Origin: Lepidodermella squamata | Lineage: Eukaryota > Gastrotricha | Assembly (NCBI GenBank): GCA_047495785.1 | Contig: JBLDXI010000032.1 | Span: forward strand, 3,472,001 to 3,536,000 | DNA length: 64,000 nt | Reading direction: 5' to 3' | In this document: positions 20,502 through 32,900 of the stretch, piece by piece | How positions within the stretch are numbered: position 1 is the stretch's first letter | Layout of the letters: each line of letters begins with the position of its first letter | Made by a program: the position numbers and the translations under genes | The notes under the pieces: model-generated | What the model was told of the DNA's origin: nothing | What the model saw: only the letters and a program-made list of their open reading frames with translations | The model's database searches: none

Positions 20502-22901
20502 ATGATTTTTGTTAAGAAACACCTGTACGTATTCGCAGCGTTCACGGCATTCTCCCTATCATTCAGCGCATGGGTTTTAAGCGTTCGATCCGGTTATTGG
20601 CAGCTCGTCCAATCAAGGGAGCCGCTCGAAGAATGCGTGTTTCACGACTGGTTCGCGCCTATGGAGTCAACGGATTTATCGCTAAGCGATGATGTTATCA
20701 ACATAGCCTTCCTCGTTGTTCAACACAGGCCAACGCATGCCGAGTCAGTTTTAGGCGCTGTCAGCAGCATCTGCGATTCATTCATGCATAAAAATTTCGT
20801 GAAACGGCTCAACTTCACGTTTTACATCATAGCCGACTCATCCGCCTCGAATTTCTCAGACGGCCCAGGCTACTGCGGCTACCTCATCCATATACCTGTT
20901 GACGTCAAAGACGAAGTCGACCCTAACCGATGTGATATTGTGCTGACCAACTTGGATAGCCATCCTTACTCCGATAAAAACGTGTATCGCAGCACGTTTA
21001 TCGTCGATTCGAAGGTTCGTTTTGTTGGAAGAATGAACCCGTGGCGCCTGTTGACCGGCAATTTAATCGCCTTTGCGCATCAGTCGATGATTAGCAAACG
21101 AGGACGGTGGTCTACCGGCTCGGCGGTTTACACTAGCAAATTTTTCGGCGGCCACCCTGAGTCGATTCGATCGTTCTGTGATAAATTGAACGCCGATAAT
21201 AAGCCGATGAGTTTTCAGAAGGAGTTTGATAAGTATATGCACGAGCACCCACCCTCGCAGACAGTTTTCATCGACATTCACGGTTGCGGTCCGATAAGCA
21301 AGATTTATCCATCTTTCGTGTTCACCGGGCTGGTGCATGTCCCACTTCACGAGGAAATCACGCATCTTCAGTATCTTGAAGTTTTGAAAGAAAGCGAAGA
21401 AGTCGAGCAGCGGCGGCAAAATGCGATTGATGTCGCTGATAGCATTAAAAGGAACTACTTCTCTTCAATTGCTAGCAGGCTGAATGGCGATCAGGTAGAT
21501 ATTTTTTTAATTTTCTTTGAATTTGCCAACTTTTCTTATTTTAGGATTCCTATTTCGTTACGGCTACTTGCCGATTTCCTAACGCTACGTGTTACGATGA
21601 TCTTTTTGAGGAAACTTATGGTAAAGGATTCCTACCTCCCGCGAAATATCGAGCCTTAGTACTTGCGTCCGATAACACCTTAACTCGTTGTGCTTATGCT
21701 GAAAATTCCTGCAATGGTTTAGGTATTTTTCCTGATTTTTTATTTAACAATCCTAAATTGCGGTTTATTTTAAGGTGACCGATTACGTGGTAGTATCACG
21801 GCCCTTTACTTGGCGATTGCGACTAAGCGGGTGTTCCACATGGATTGGATTAGGCCGGCTAATGCTGCTGACTATTTCTTGATAAACGAGCACTTCTACG
21901 GGCAAGAAAGCACCCCGAAAGCCTATGATTCAAAACACGAGGCTGCGAATAATGCAACTCATTGGATTCTGCATCGAGGCGATATTGATGAAACTGTCTA
22001 TTATAAAGAGCTGGTTCGAGAAGACTTCATCTCGAATTATTCGAATTATTCCAACATCAATCTCATGACAAATCGATACGTTGGCTTGGAAGCTGTCTTG
22101 AAGAATCCTTCGTTTAAAGATTCGTTGAGAAAAATGGTCCCGACAGCGTTGAAAAATAATGGCGATTTTTTACCGGTCATCTCTGGCGGCATGCGAGCTA
22201 TTTTTGAGAGGCCTAATAAGCGATTTTCAGATTTATTCACTCGAGTCATCGAAGACACTATCGGATACGATTTCTGGCTGAGTTCGATCAAAATTGGAGT
22301 GCAAATTCGGACGGAAGGTATTTTTTATAAAAAAAATTCATGAATAAATTCCAGTTTAAATTTTGTTATAGCTGTGGAATTCGGAATGGGATTTCGAGTA
22401 GTTCCAGCTCAAGTCATGTGTTTCATCAACGAAATAGCTCGAATAATTTCTTTGAAGGTTCGAAACTCGTACTTTGGCGAGGAAAGTCGGGCTATAAGCC
22501 TATTCATCACAGCAGACTGGGACGATGCGTATTCGTTGTTCACGAAGTCCTCGCCATTCGCCGACTATCCGAACATGAAAATGTTTTACACCGGTAAAGA
22601 GTTCAACCTGACGCTGACTCACATGTCGAAAAGCAAATTCAACGCTGCAGCGATGGACGAAGATGCGCAATGGATGGAGGGCGCGAAGGGCTTTTTGGAC
22701 TGGTACATCTTGTCGAAAATGGACTACCTCGTCATTAGTCGCAGTGGGTTTGGCGAAAGCGCGGCGTTACTTTCGTTGGCTCCGACTCGCCGATTCCGGC
22801 ATTGGCTTAGCAAAAACGGGAAATGCGAGTTTGAGGACTACTATGAAAAGATCTCCAGTCTCACTGTTGCTCCCAGTCTTGATATCTACGACGTTCTTTG
22901 A
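20502..22901 (+). CDS. type II membrane fucosyltransferase-like protein, copy A
   Basis: Exons 20502-21494, 21545-21722, 21775-22317 and 22372-22901 give 747 residues. A signal anchor follows the short N-terminus (about residues 8-27), as in Golgi glycosyltransferases. The N-terminal half contains VNIAFLVVQHR, a DPNRC motif and KRGRWSTGSAVY then FFGGHPESIRSFC, which faintly resembles HtrL/YibB-type GT-A enzymes. The C-terminal half has NGL-GDRLRGSITALYLA (across the exon 2/3 junction), HMDWIRPAN, GVQIRTE and LVISRSGFGESA, the pattern of GT-B fucosyltransferases (GDP-fucose site R-x-R region and the late S-x-F/G motif). Substrate unknown. Three relatives follow in tandem. Confidence 0.6.
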
Positions 22902-23042
22902 AACATTTTGGCAATAAATTTTTGAAATTGAATAAAAACTCGTGTTTAGTACTCAACGTTGCCGTAGTCGGGCTTACAGCTTTTCAAGAGGGGATTAAAC
23001 CGGCGATGTGTTGGGAGAAAGGAATATCTTCATGTTCAAACA

Positions 23043-23840
23043 ATGAATCAACATAGGCTTTTCCAGGCCTTTTCGGCCCTAATAATTCTTTGTGCTATTT
23101 CTTTGTCAACTTGGTGGCTATCTCGTGGCGCTTTCCCAACAGCAGTTTCCAGCCAAGGCCATTGGGTCAGACTGAGAAATTAAGAATATAAGCACGTTCT
23201 AAACGTGGCTATCGCCTTATTCCACCACCGAAATTCAATCTTCAACTCAACAATCGCATCAATAGAGAACATTTGTGAGTCTCTGGTCAAGGACGGCAAT
23301 CGGAACGGCATTAATGCGACAGTCTACGTGTTTTTGGCGAGGGACATGTACGACCCCACGAAAACTGCTCTTGGAAGTGCAACTTGCGCTCGGATGATTG
23401 TCTACCACATAGAGGAGAACGCCGACGATTCGGACATTGACAGGTGTCAGATTTTGTTGAAACGCTTTTCAAACGATGGCTTGTTCTTCGCGAAATCATG
23501 GTTTGACAGAATTTTTGTATCTGACTCAACGCTGAGTTTCGCCAGCAGCATTGATTTGGCGGCTTACTCAGGAGAAGGCTTGCTAGCTTTCACGAATCCT
23601 TCCAAGGATTTCACTTCAGCAGTCTTCGCCGGTCCCTTACAGGCTGTCATGGATCTCTGTATCGCTCTATCGAACAACAGCGAGGAGAAACGATTCCAAT
23701 TGAAATTCGATCAATATTTGCAGGCTCATTTGCCGGCGCAAACCGCTTTATTACGAAAGAAGAACGAGAAATCTGATTTACGGAACACTTTCGACCTGGA
23801 AATTTCAGCTAATTTTTTAGGACCTGTCATTGAAATTTAG
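23043..23840 (+). pseudogene. truncated copy B of the fucosyltransferase-like family
   Basis: ATG 23043 opens a signal-anchor-like N-terminus that stops at about 23180. From 23205 a 211-codon frame resumes with homology to exon 1 of its neighbours (VAIALFHHRNS, DSDIDRCQILL, AGPLQAVMDLC, FDQYLQAHLPAQT). Exons 2-4 with the whole C-terminal catalytic half are missing and the RGRWS motif is lost. This is best read as a decayed copy that keeps only the first domain. A short intron near 23170-23200 that would save an N-terminal-domain protein cannot be excluded. Confidence 0.6.
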
Positions 23841-24016
23841 TTTGATTAAATAAATTTTCGTATTTTTTTTATGTCAAAGCGTTAAAAAATAATGGAACGC
23901 GTTTTTTAAATAAAAAAATATGTTAACAGATGAACAATGGCGGAGTTGTAGCCATTATTCAACTTGTTAGGCATGCAAGTACCCATGAGCTCGATGAAAA
24001 GAAGCACTATGTAAAC

Positions 24017-24024
24017 TATATAAG
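24017..24024 (+). promoter_or_regulatory. TATA box of copy C
   Basis: TATATAAG 86 nt before ATG 24110, in an otherwise non-coding spacer. Confidence 0.4.
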
Positions 24025-24109
24025 TTTTTTATTTGACTATGTTACACTATGAATTTTAACTATACATACCCCTATGTATGTTTACCACTGGGTAAGGCCT
24101 TAAACTGCG

Positions 24110-26580
24110 ATGAAGATGGTTCAACCTGCTAGCGAACTTGCAATGCAGTTGAAACAATTCTTCGCTCATCTATTCGCGAGGGTGCAGAGTTCTCGCTCAA
24201 CGAAAACATTGATTGTCTTTCTACTAACTGCTCAATTTCTGATTCCCTTCGCCTACTTCGGCGCTCGGGGAATAGCGGCCTCATTCGGTGTAGCCTTGAT
24301 TAATAGTCGAATTGGTTCCTCGCCTCCTGCTCCTATCTGTGCTGTATATGAATGGCTCGAACCGCTGTCTAACAATAAAAGCCTGAATACCTCAAAGCCA
24401 TCCGTCAAACTTTCTGTAATTTTGGTCACCAAGTTGGAAGAAACCCATCGGGCCGGCCAATTAATGACCGAAATTTGCGGAAATTTCGTTAGCTCAAGCC
24501 GGCAATCACTGGATGTCAAGTTTGTTATCATTTCGAGCAGGCCTAAAACTGGGCTGAAATTCAAAGCAAACTGCGGCGAAATCGCCCATTTCGACACGGG
24601 AAATTTTACAGACAGTGACTTCGAGATAGATAGATGCTCAATCTATTTGAATTTCTGGAAACAGGCCAACTTGAGTGACTCCGATATCGTCATAGCTATT
24701 GGCTCTTCAATTACAATACCGACGCAATTAAACGCGGATCGCCTGTTAGCTGAAAAGCTGGTCATTACGGCCAGGCCGTCAAGTATTGAAAAACGCGGCC
24801 GGTGGTCGAAAAATTCATTCATCTACCTGCAAGACTTGATTATGGGAAGGCCGGATGAAATCAGGCTGCTATGTGAAAGTGTGTCCAAATCGCCGAATTT
24901 TACGCTGAAATATCATCGCCATGTATCGAAAAATCCAATCACTGCCTCGAGGAAAATCATGCTCAACTACAACGGTTCAGATTTCAATCGGCCGGGTATG
25001 GTCGACAACTTTGTCTACACGAAAAAAATCGTGTTTTCGCCAACTAATGAAGAAACTTCGAATCAGCTAAGACTAGCCGAAATTTCTTTGGAATCCGAAG
25101 AAGCGACAAAGCGGCAAAGAAAATCCGACGCAGTTGTTAAAGAAATTATCCAAAATTACTTTAATGCTGCTCAACAAAATAGAGATATGGTATTATTTTC
25201 CTTCGAGTTTTGTTTTCATTAAAAATCACTTCAATTATTCAGCAATCCAAGTTCGTTTCCGCAACGTGCAATCCGAAATTGAAACCTGGTCAATGCCCTG
25301 ACGAAAAGTGGATCGGTTACCTGCAAAGTTGGATCGTCAACGTTCCCAATGTGAAAAATTTTTGCATATATAACAGGCCGTTTCAATGTCATGGGCTAGG
25401 TAAGAATCGAATTTATCAAGGAGACAGGAATTTTAGTTATCTTTTACGTAGGGGACAGACTTCGGGGAACTCTGGCAGCTTTCTTCCTGGCGATTGCAAC
25501 TAACCGAACTTGTATTATCGATTGGAAACCACCCGGGAACTTGTCTCAATACTTTCAAATCAACGAGAACTGGTTCAATCGAACGCAAAGTGAATTCAGC
25601 GAATCGTTTGAGAAAGCTTCGGAGGCAACGAGAGGATACCTCTTTAACAGCGAAATTCCTGACGAATGGATTCATGAAGCTTTAAGTGACGAATCTTTTT
25701 ATGACACAAACATTAACAACACGAATCTTGAGGTGATGGGAAATCGCTTTTCTGGGCTTCAAGGTGTTCTGAGAAACAAAGGATTCACTCCAACGCTGAG
25801 ATTGATCATACCATCGGCGTTTGAGGCGAATTCAAACGAAATACATGACATGCTACCGGTGATGTCAGCTGCTTTACGCATCATATTCGCGAATCCACAG
25901 CCAAAACTGCAACAACTCATCGATGGCATCATCCACGATAAGGTGGACAAGAGTTATTGGGAAAATTCTACCAAGATAGGATTGCAAATACGAACCGAAC
26001 GTAAGTTTATCTATAGAAGCCCTAATTCAAATTTACATTTTTTTATCTTTCAGAAATCGAACATCCCCCAGGTTTCTTTCCTCGCGTTCAGCCTGACCAT
26101 CTGAAGTGTTTTGCTGATGAGATCATGCGAATTGTGAACACGAAGATTCGCCTACAACCTTTTACGAAACCAAAGCAGCATATCACGATATTTTTGACGT
26201 CAGATTGGGCTGAGGCAAATAAAGTCTTGGTAGAAACTTTCAGCCGCATCCCAGAGGCTAGATTTTTCTGGACTGATGGTGTTAAAAACTTGGCAACAAC
26301 TCATATCGAGATAACTCAACTCACTGGTTCGCCAGAGGAGCTTTGGTGGAAAGGAGCGAAAGGATTTGTGGATTGGTACCTTCTAACTAAGATGGACTAT
26401 CTTATTATCAGTAGGAGTGGATTTGGGGAGAGCGCGGCGTTGCAGTCATTGAAGCCAACCCGGCGATTTCGGCACGGCTTGAACACTGGAGTTGAGCACA
26501 ACTGCTACTTCGAAGACTATTACGAAGAATTGAGTGACCTGCTGCAGTCAAACACACTCGACATTTACGACGCGCTGTAG
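24110..26580 (+). CDS. type II membrane fucosyltransferase-like protein, copy C
   Basis: Exons 24110-25189, 25243-25399, 25452-26000 and 26054-26580 give 770 residues. A signal anchor lies at about residues 28-50. The family landmarks are all present: FEIDRCSIYL, KRGRWSKNSFIY, GRPDEIRLLC, RHVSKNP, SKFVSATC, CHGLGDRLRGTLAAFFLA, CIIDWKPPGN, LEVMGNRFSGLQGVL, GLQIRTE, FLTSDWAEANK and LIISRSGFGESA. The exon phases (0, 1, 1) match copies A and D, so these are tandem duplicates of a four-exon ancestor. A role in Golgi or ER fucosylation is inferred; donor and acceptor have not been deduced. Confidence 0.62.
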
Positions 26581-26654
26581 AAGCGGAAGATATTACGCTT
26601 TTACACATCAGTACTGCTTCCTTTGTTAAGTTTTGATGTTACTCGCGAGGCCAG

Positions 26655-26662
26655 TATAAAAA
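26655..26662 (+). promoter_or_regulatory. TATA box of copy D
   Basis: TATAAAAA 74 nt before ATG 26736, in the 155-nt spacer after copy C. It argues for an own promoter despite the tight spacing. Confidence 0.4.
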
Positions 26663-26735
26663 ATAACGTGACTAAAATGATGTGTGTGGTTTTTCACTTT
26701 AACAATGTTACAGCCACTGGCTATGCTTAATACTC

Positions 26736-29151
26736 ATGAATTTAAGAGCTTTGATTTTAGAGAGATGCTTCCGTTGTTGTAATCGGCAATTGTTCCTAGC
26801 CCTTCTGATCAGCCAATTGCTTGTGCTAGGGACAATTTTCATCTTTTCCTACGAATTCTTACTGGTTAAAAGTTTGGTGTCAAAACCTAATAGCAATAAT
26901 ACTCGAGTCGACGTTTGTTCCGGAGATGTGTTGGCTTATCGGCCTAGAGGTTCAGCGCTGAATCGGACTGCAAAATTAGCTGTCTTACTGATCAACAGAG
27001 ATGCAGATACAACGGAATTCATACGCTCGAGCTGCAAGGCTTTCCGAAGCAATCAATTTTCGAGAATCGAACCAACATTTTTCGTCTTTGCAAGCAGAGA
27101 ACAGCGGCTTTTTCTTAAGAATGAATGCGGAACACTGGTTTCAATTACCGACAGGCTGATCAACGAATCTGATATCGACATTGACCGATGTGAGGTCTAT
27201 TCTCGGCATCAATCAAAATATGACTTCTACGACCATTCCAAATTCTTAGCCACGTTTTCAATAGATCCAACTAGTGTCAACGTCGGCGAAATAGATGTTG
27301 ACAGTATTTTGCTGCTAAACGGTGCGAGTTTGGCTCATCCATCATTGATTGGTAAAACGTCGCGATGGTCCAAAAGCAGCAAAGTTCACAACAGTAAGGG
27401 ATTTTTCGGCCGTCCTAATGAAGTCAAAAAGATTTGTGACAAAGTCACAAAATTCACAAAACCATCAAAGCTGGGATTCCAGCTGAGATTCCACCAATAT
27501 CTCACAAAGAATCCAATAGCTAGAAAAATTTTAGTCAACTATACGAGGCTACAATGTGAATATTTCGGAAGCAATGGCGGCTTTTACGTCACGCGGCAAA
27601 TAAATCTCACTTTAACTGAAGCTGAATACGAACTGTGGAGATATCAGGAATTGCTGAATGAGGAAGATTTCTTGGGAAAACGGGAGGAAAAGGTCAACGA
27701 CATAATACGGGACTTCAACATCAGATACCGACCAAGCATTACGAGGGATGTTTTGCAAAAGGTAACGTCTTATTTCTGGTGAAAATTCCCTTTTGAGTGT
27801 CATTGAATTTAGCGTGCAAAGTTTGTTACTTCGACTTGTCGCTTCTCAAAAACAGAGTGCTATGACGATAGATGGATCAAAAATTCTGCTGGTTTCATTG
27901 ATGCACCGCCCAGTTTAGACGGAAAGTCGTTGAAGATGAGGAATCCTCTTGGGTTTTGCAAGCACGTTGGAACACAGTGCAATGGCTTAGGTTTGAAATA
28001 AGGATTTGCCTTTCACATTCTATTGTAGCTTTATTTCCAGGAGACCGTTTGCGAGCAACGGTAGCAGCGTTTTATCTAGCAATCGGGCTTCAACGTGCCT
28101 TGCACATTGACTGGATCCGTCCAGGCAATGTAGCGGAATTTTTCGATGTCAACTCGAATTTGTACAAATCAGACAATCGCACTTATTCCGAATTAATTGA
28201 CAAAGCGACGTTGTCTTCAAAAGGAATGTTATTCGACGGATGCCTATCAGACACGAAAATTTTCGAGCATTTCTCGAATCCCCAGCTCAACGGAGAAACT
28301 TCACAATTTTCTAATATCGATGTCATGGGTAATAGATTCTCAGCCCTGGAGGGTGTTCTCAAGAACAAAGGTCTTAAGATGACTCTGAAAACCTACGTGC
28401 CATCAATTTTCAACGAAGGCAGCAATCCAAGCGATCTATTGCCTCCGATCTCAGCCGTGCTTCGAATTATATTTGAACACCCTAATCAAAGGCTCATGAA
28501 GCTATTTGAACGCGTGATTAGCGAGTCGATCGGCTGGGATTACTGGCAAAGCTCGATAAAAATCGCAATTCAGATTCGGACCGAATGTAAGAAAATAACT
28601 TTTGAAATAACCATAAAATAATTTAGGTATCCGATATTTTAGACGTTGATAATATGAAAAGTCGAGTGCTGCCGCAGCATTTCTCATGTTTCGCGGCGGA
28701 GCTCGAGAAATTGATCCGGTTCAAAATTCGAAATCCACTCATGCGAAGAGGAAACCTGCCGGTATCAGTGTTTTTCACCTCGGATTGGAACAACAGCTAT
28801 CCCATGTTTTCCGAGTCGGTCAAAGCATTCAGCTTCGATAGTATCAAATTTTTCACTACTGATAACAAGTTCAATTTGTCATTCGGACACATTGAGAAGA
28901 CCGTGTTTCACGGAACCGAAGAAGACCAGTGGCGTGGTAGCGCTAAAGGCTTCCTAGACTGGTATATTATGACGAAAGCTGACCATTTGATAATCAGTCG
29001 AAGTGGGTACGGCGAAAGTGCTGCATTGCTATCCCTAAAACCCGTTCGAAGATTTCGTCATGACCTCAGTAACTGTTTTTTCGATGATTATCACGAAGCG
29101 CTGCCAACGCTCCAATCAAACTCTGAAGTTCCGATTTACGACGTGCTTTGA
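26736..29151 (+). CDS. type II membrane fucosyltransferase-like protein, copy D
   Basis: Exons 26736-27761, 27813-27990, 28041-28586 and 28643-29151 give 752 residues. A signal anchor lies at about residues 19-46. Motifs shared with A and C: DIDRCEVY, SRWSKSSKVH, FFGRPNEVKKIC, YLTKNP, AKFVTSTC, CNGL-GDRLRATVAAFYLA, HIDWIRPGN, IAIQIRTE, FFTSDWNNSY and LIISRSGYGESA. One change from A and C is RLRA instead of RLRG, and TSRW instead of RGRW. AATAAA directly follows the stop. Probably a Golgi-type enzyme with divergent specificity; function inferred only. Confidence 0.62.
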
Positions 29152-29911
29152 ATAAAAAAATCCCGAGTTCGATATCAATTCCGAGTTCTTTATTTGCCAA
29201 ATACATTTCACATTTGATCAGCCAGTCATGCAACAATAATCATCAAATTAACTTTAATCATCGATGATGTATAATTTTTCTCGCATTATTATGATCAGTT
29301 CATATAATACAGCAACAATTATTATTATTATTACTTTCGTCGGAATTAGAATATAATAGTATTTTAATGAAAAGCACAATTTGCATGGTTGATCTTTAAA
29401 AACAGTATTATTTACAGGATAAAATCATCCACCTGAAAACGCGATTTTTTCGACCGATAAAAACATTGCTGAATATAGAATATTACGCGCGATTTGAATA
29501 GGATCCGAACAACGAGTCCTCAACAAGAACAAGATTTTGAAATGTCCCTTTGGCATGCCGTAAAAACATTAAAAATGAGACGATGCGTTGCCTACTTGAA
29601 AAGACGATTTTCAACATATTTCCATATTTCCAAATATGTAACGCCGAATATAAATTTTGAATTTCCGCGAAACTCACAAAATTAAAGGGTATTTTTGGAT
29701 AATTATGAGCCATCATCATGACAAGACTTATCGAGAAAACGAGAAGTAAAAAGAGTTCAGGTATATTTTTCAGGGCAGCTTTTCCTCTTTCAGAAAAAAA
29801 AGTGCGGAAATTGACCAGCAGACGGCCAGAAGAACGGAAATAACGAGAATTAAAAAGAGCAGATATTTGGAGAGTAAATCCCAACACCGAAATTGACAAC
29901 GGCATAAATTA
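29152..29911. other. convergent 3' spacer, copy D / DLG5
   Basis: 760 nt holding both 3' ends, with an ATT/ATTATT microsatellite near 29318-29332. A 140-codon minus-strand frame (29483-29905) starts 6 nt after the DLG5 stop; see findings. No other gene seen. Confidence 0.45.
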
Positions 29912-32900
29912 TTACAGCGGGTCCAACGACGGCACCCACTGTTGCTTCTGCTGTTCCAGCTCGATGAGAGCAGCCACCTGAGCACTAATCGCTTCAATGC
30001 TATTCTCACGCTTCGAGTCGACCGAGAAAATCGCGGAAATGATATGGCGATACTCGTTTTCGATCTGGACGAACTGCTCAAAGGCATCTGAAGCAGACGA
30101 ACGGTTCAATTTTCGCGGCATCAACAGATCGTCAACGCCCTTGATGCGTTTCAGCTGGTTGGCCGACGTGTGCCGGACGTAGATAACGATCGGGAAAACG
30201 CGTCGAGCTAACAGCCGCTCGACAGTCGCCGGGCCGACGTCCATCAGACAATGCCGGCCTTGTTTCGCCGCGTTTGACAGCTGGTTCAGCGAGAAGGTCT
30301 CGCGATGGCCGCTGTTACTAGGACCAGCAACTTCGATGGTATCACCGTTTTCATTCTGAAGAGAGCGCGAGATGTCAGAGGCCACGAAATAACTCAAACT
30401 GCTTGTCTGATACGACGGCGAGTAGGAATTATTGCCGTTTGCGCGGGAAATGTCTAGGAAAGAAATTTGAAATTAAAAAAATCCACCTTAAACAATTTTT
30501 CTTACCAATGTGAAGGGCTTCGAATTTGTTCGGGCAACAAGAAACAATACGAGTGATTATTGCATCAGCGATAGGTGAAAGAATCACGACAGGCCTCAGG
30601 ATGGCACGATCGAGCGGTTCGACGCGCTGGTAGACGACTTCCGGCGACCAGGAACAGGTCGAGGCCATCATCGAAGCCGGGTGAGAGCTTTGGTGATCAC
30701 CACTGTGATGGTCACCCGAATGGTTTGTAGTAGCAGCAGCAGCAGGTCGAGGTAATTTACTCAAGATTGCACTGGAAGAGAGCCGAGCCCGGCGAATGAA
30801 GTTGGACAACCGTCTCGTAGACGAGCGCGGCGTCTGGGAAACAGCGGAATTATTAGCGCCAAGGTTGTTGAGCGAATTAGTGGAGCGACGAAGTAGTAGC
30901 GATGGCTCATCTTCGAAGCGAAGTTTGGATGGGATCAAACCACGGCGAACAGGTTGGCCGGTCGGGTCGAGAACCCAGGCAGACCAAAATCCGGCTACAG
31001 ACCGGTGACCCCGGTCTGGCATGGTGTTGTCGACGTAGAGGACCGAATCTTTTTGCAAGGGCAGATAAAACGGCGCGTCAGACGCATCTGGCGAGATGAT
31101 CACCCCGGCCGCTTGCCAATCAACGAGGCAACGCACGTAAAATCCGTCACCCGAGCCGTTGCTGCTACGGGTCCGTTTTAAGGTGGCTTCGTATTTGGCC
31201 GGGTTAGACTGGGCGAGAATCACGAGTTCTTCACCCGGCCGGCCGAGTTCGACGTACGCGTTTTCTAGCGTCGCGCCTCGAAGACTCACGCCATTTATCT
31301 CGAGAATTTGATCGCCGACTTCGAGCGATTTCGTCCCAATCAAATGGCTATCGGCAGCTAGAGACCCGACGAAAATGCCCGAAACATTGCCGCCTATCAA
31401 CTCAATCTCGGAATGATCAGTCGGAGTGGCGGATGATGCTGAATCAGGCCGGCTGATGTAGACATAGCGAGGCGTTTTCGCCGTTTGCGTGAGGGACTTC
31501 GACGACATTGAGTTGCTGCGACTCGGCTTCCGCGAAACATGAGGCGAAAAATTGAACGGGGATGCCGATTTCGAGGCGCCCCTCGCGACTGTCAGCGCGA
31601 TCTGCGGACCGCTCTGAGCTAAAACATGCAGAGACGTTTGGCGTGTTTCACCTCGAACACTGACGCCAGAAATTTCGACAAGTCGATCGCCGGCTTCAAT
31701 GCCGGCCAAATGAGCAGGCGAACCCGGTTCGACCGCTGTGACTAGGGGTCCGAGGGACATTGAGTCCAGTTTCGTCTCGCACGTTTCCACCTTAAAACCA
31801 ATGCAGTGTTCGACAAATAAGGCCTGATCACACTGATCGCCGAGTAGCGGTAACGACTCACAGAAAATTGACGTGTTTCTTATAACAACGTCATCAATGC
31901 CGCCTGCGAGATGGGGCCGCCTTAAACTTCGAGGAGTTGCTGGCGGGAATGAGCAACTCGGTACAAGCTGAGAGGTTGAATTCGAGGAACTCGGCGGCCA
32001 CTCGACGGGTAGTGGCAAAGACGGTCGTTGTTGAGCGGTTTGCTGCTGCTCGCGTAACACCCCGAGATACCGGCCATTATTGTTGTTATTCGCCTCATCC
32101 GAGTCGCTGGTACTTGTAACCATATTGCTGCTATCCCTGAGCAAAACCTGGGCGTTTAGGTCAGCATCGGAATCGATAGCGGAATCACGGCTGCGATTAT
32201 TGCGGTTACCGGCGTTGTTCATCGACGAAGATGTCGATGAGCTGGATGTAACCGTTCGCTGGACTGCTACAACCCGGTTCGGGGCTGGTTTTGCCTGCGG
32301 AGCCGAGATGGCAACTTCCTCGAGCTGCCCGGTCAAATCAGCTACCCGCTGGTTAGCATCGTCCCTCTCTCGCATTAGCTGTTCGGTTAGAGCTCGAAGC
32401 CGATCGCGTTCTTCGGCCATTCGCTCTCGTTCGCAAATCGCCCACTCACAGCGCAACCGGCTAGATTCGAGTTCGTCGCATTTTTCCGTTAGAATTTGTT
32501 CAAGGGTAAGAATTTTGCCCTCCATGTCACTGCCGCCATGTTGCGCCTTTTCAACATTTCGATTAGCAAGATCGAGAGCAGCCTTCAGAGAATCGTTCTC
32601 TCCTTCAAGGTTCTTAACCTTTTTCTCAGCAGCTGTTAGCCGGTCTTGCAGATCTTCAAGCTCCCTTAAAACAGTATCACGCTCCGACATAACTAGAGCA
32701 TATTCGTGCTCTTTCGCTGCAAGTCGTTCGACAACACCCTGCATCTCTTGATGCGCCTTCATACGCACCATTTGAACTTCGTTTTTCAACCGCTCCACCT
32801 CAACGTATGAATCATTTCGATTTCGAATTGCCCAGGAACAGTGATGCGATAGAGAAGTCAACTCGGTCTGGAGCCGATTCCGCTCGGTTTCCAGTTCCGA

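Noticed and set aside
29770-30087. Minus-strand frame ending in a transmembrane-like stretch
   Set aside because: Overlaps the DLG5 kinase-like exon in another phase; T-rich DNA gives hydrophobic frames by chance.
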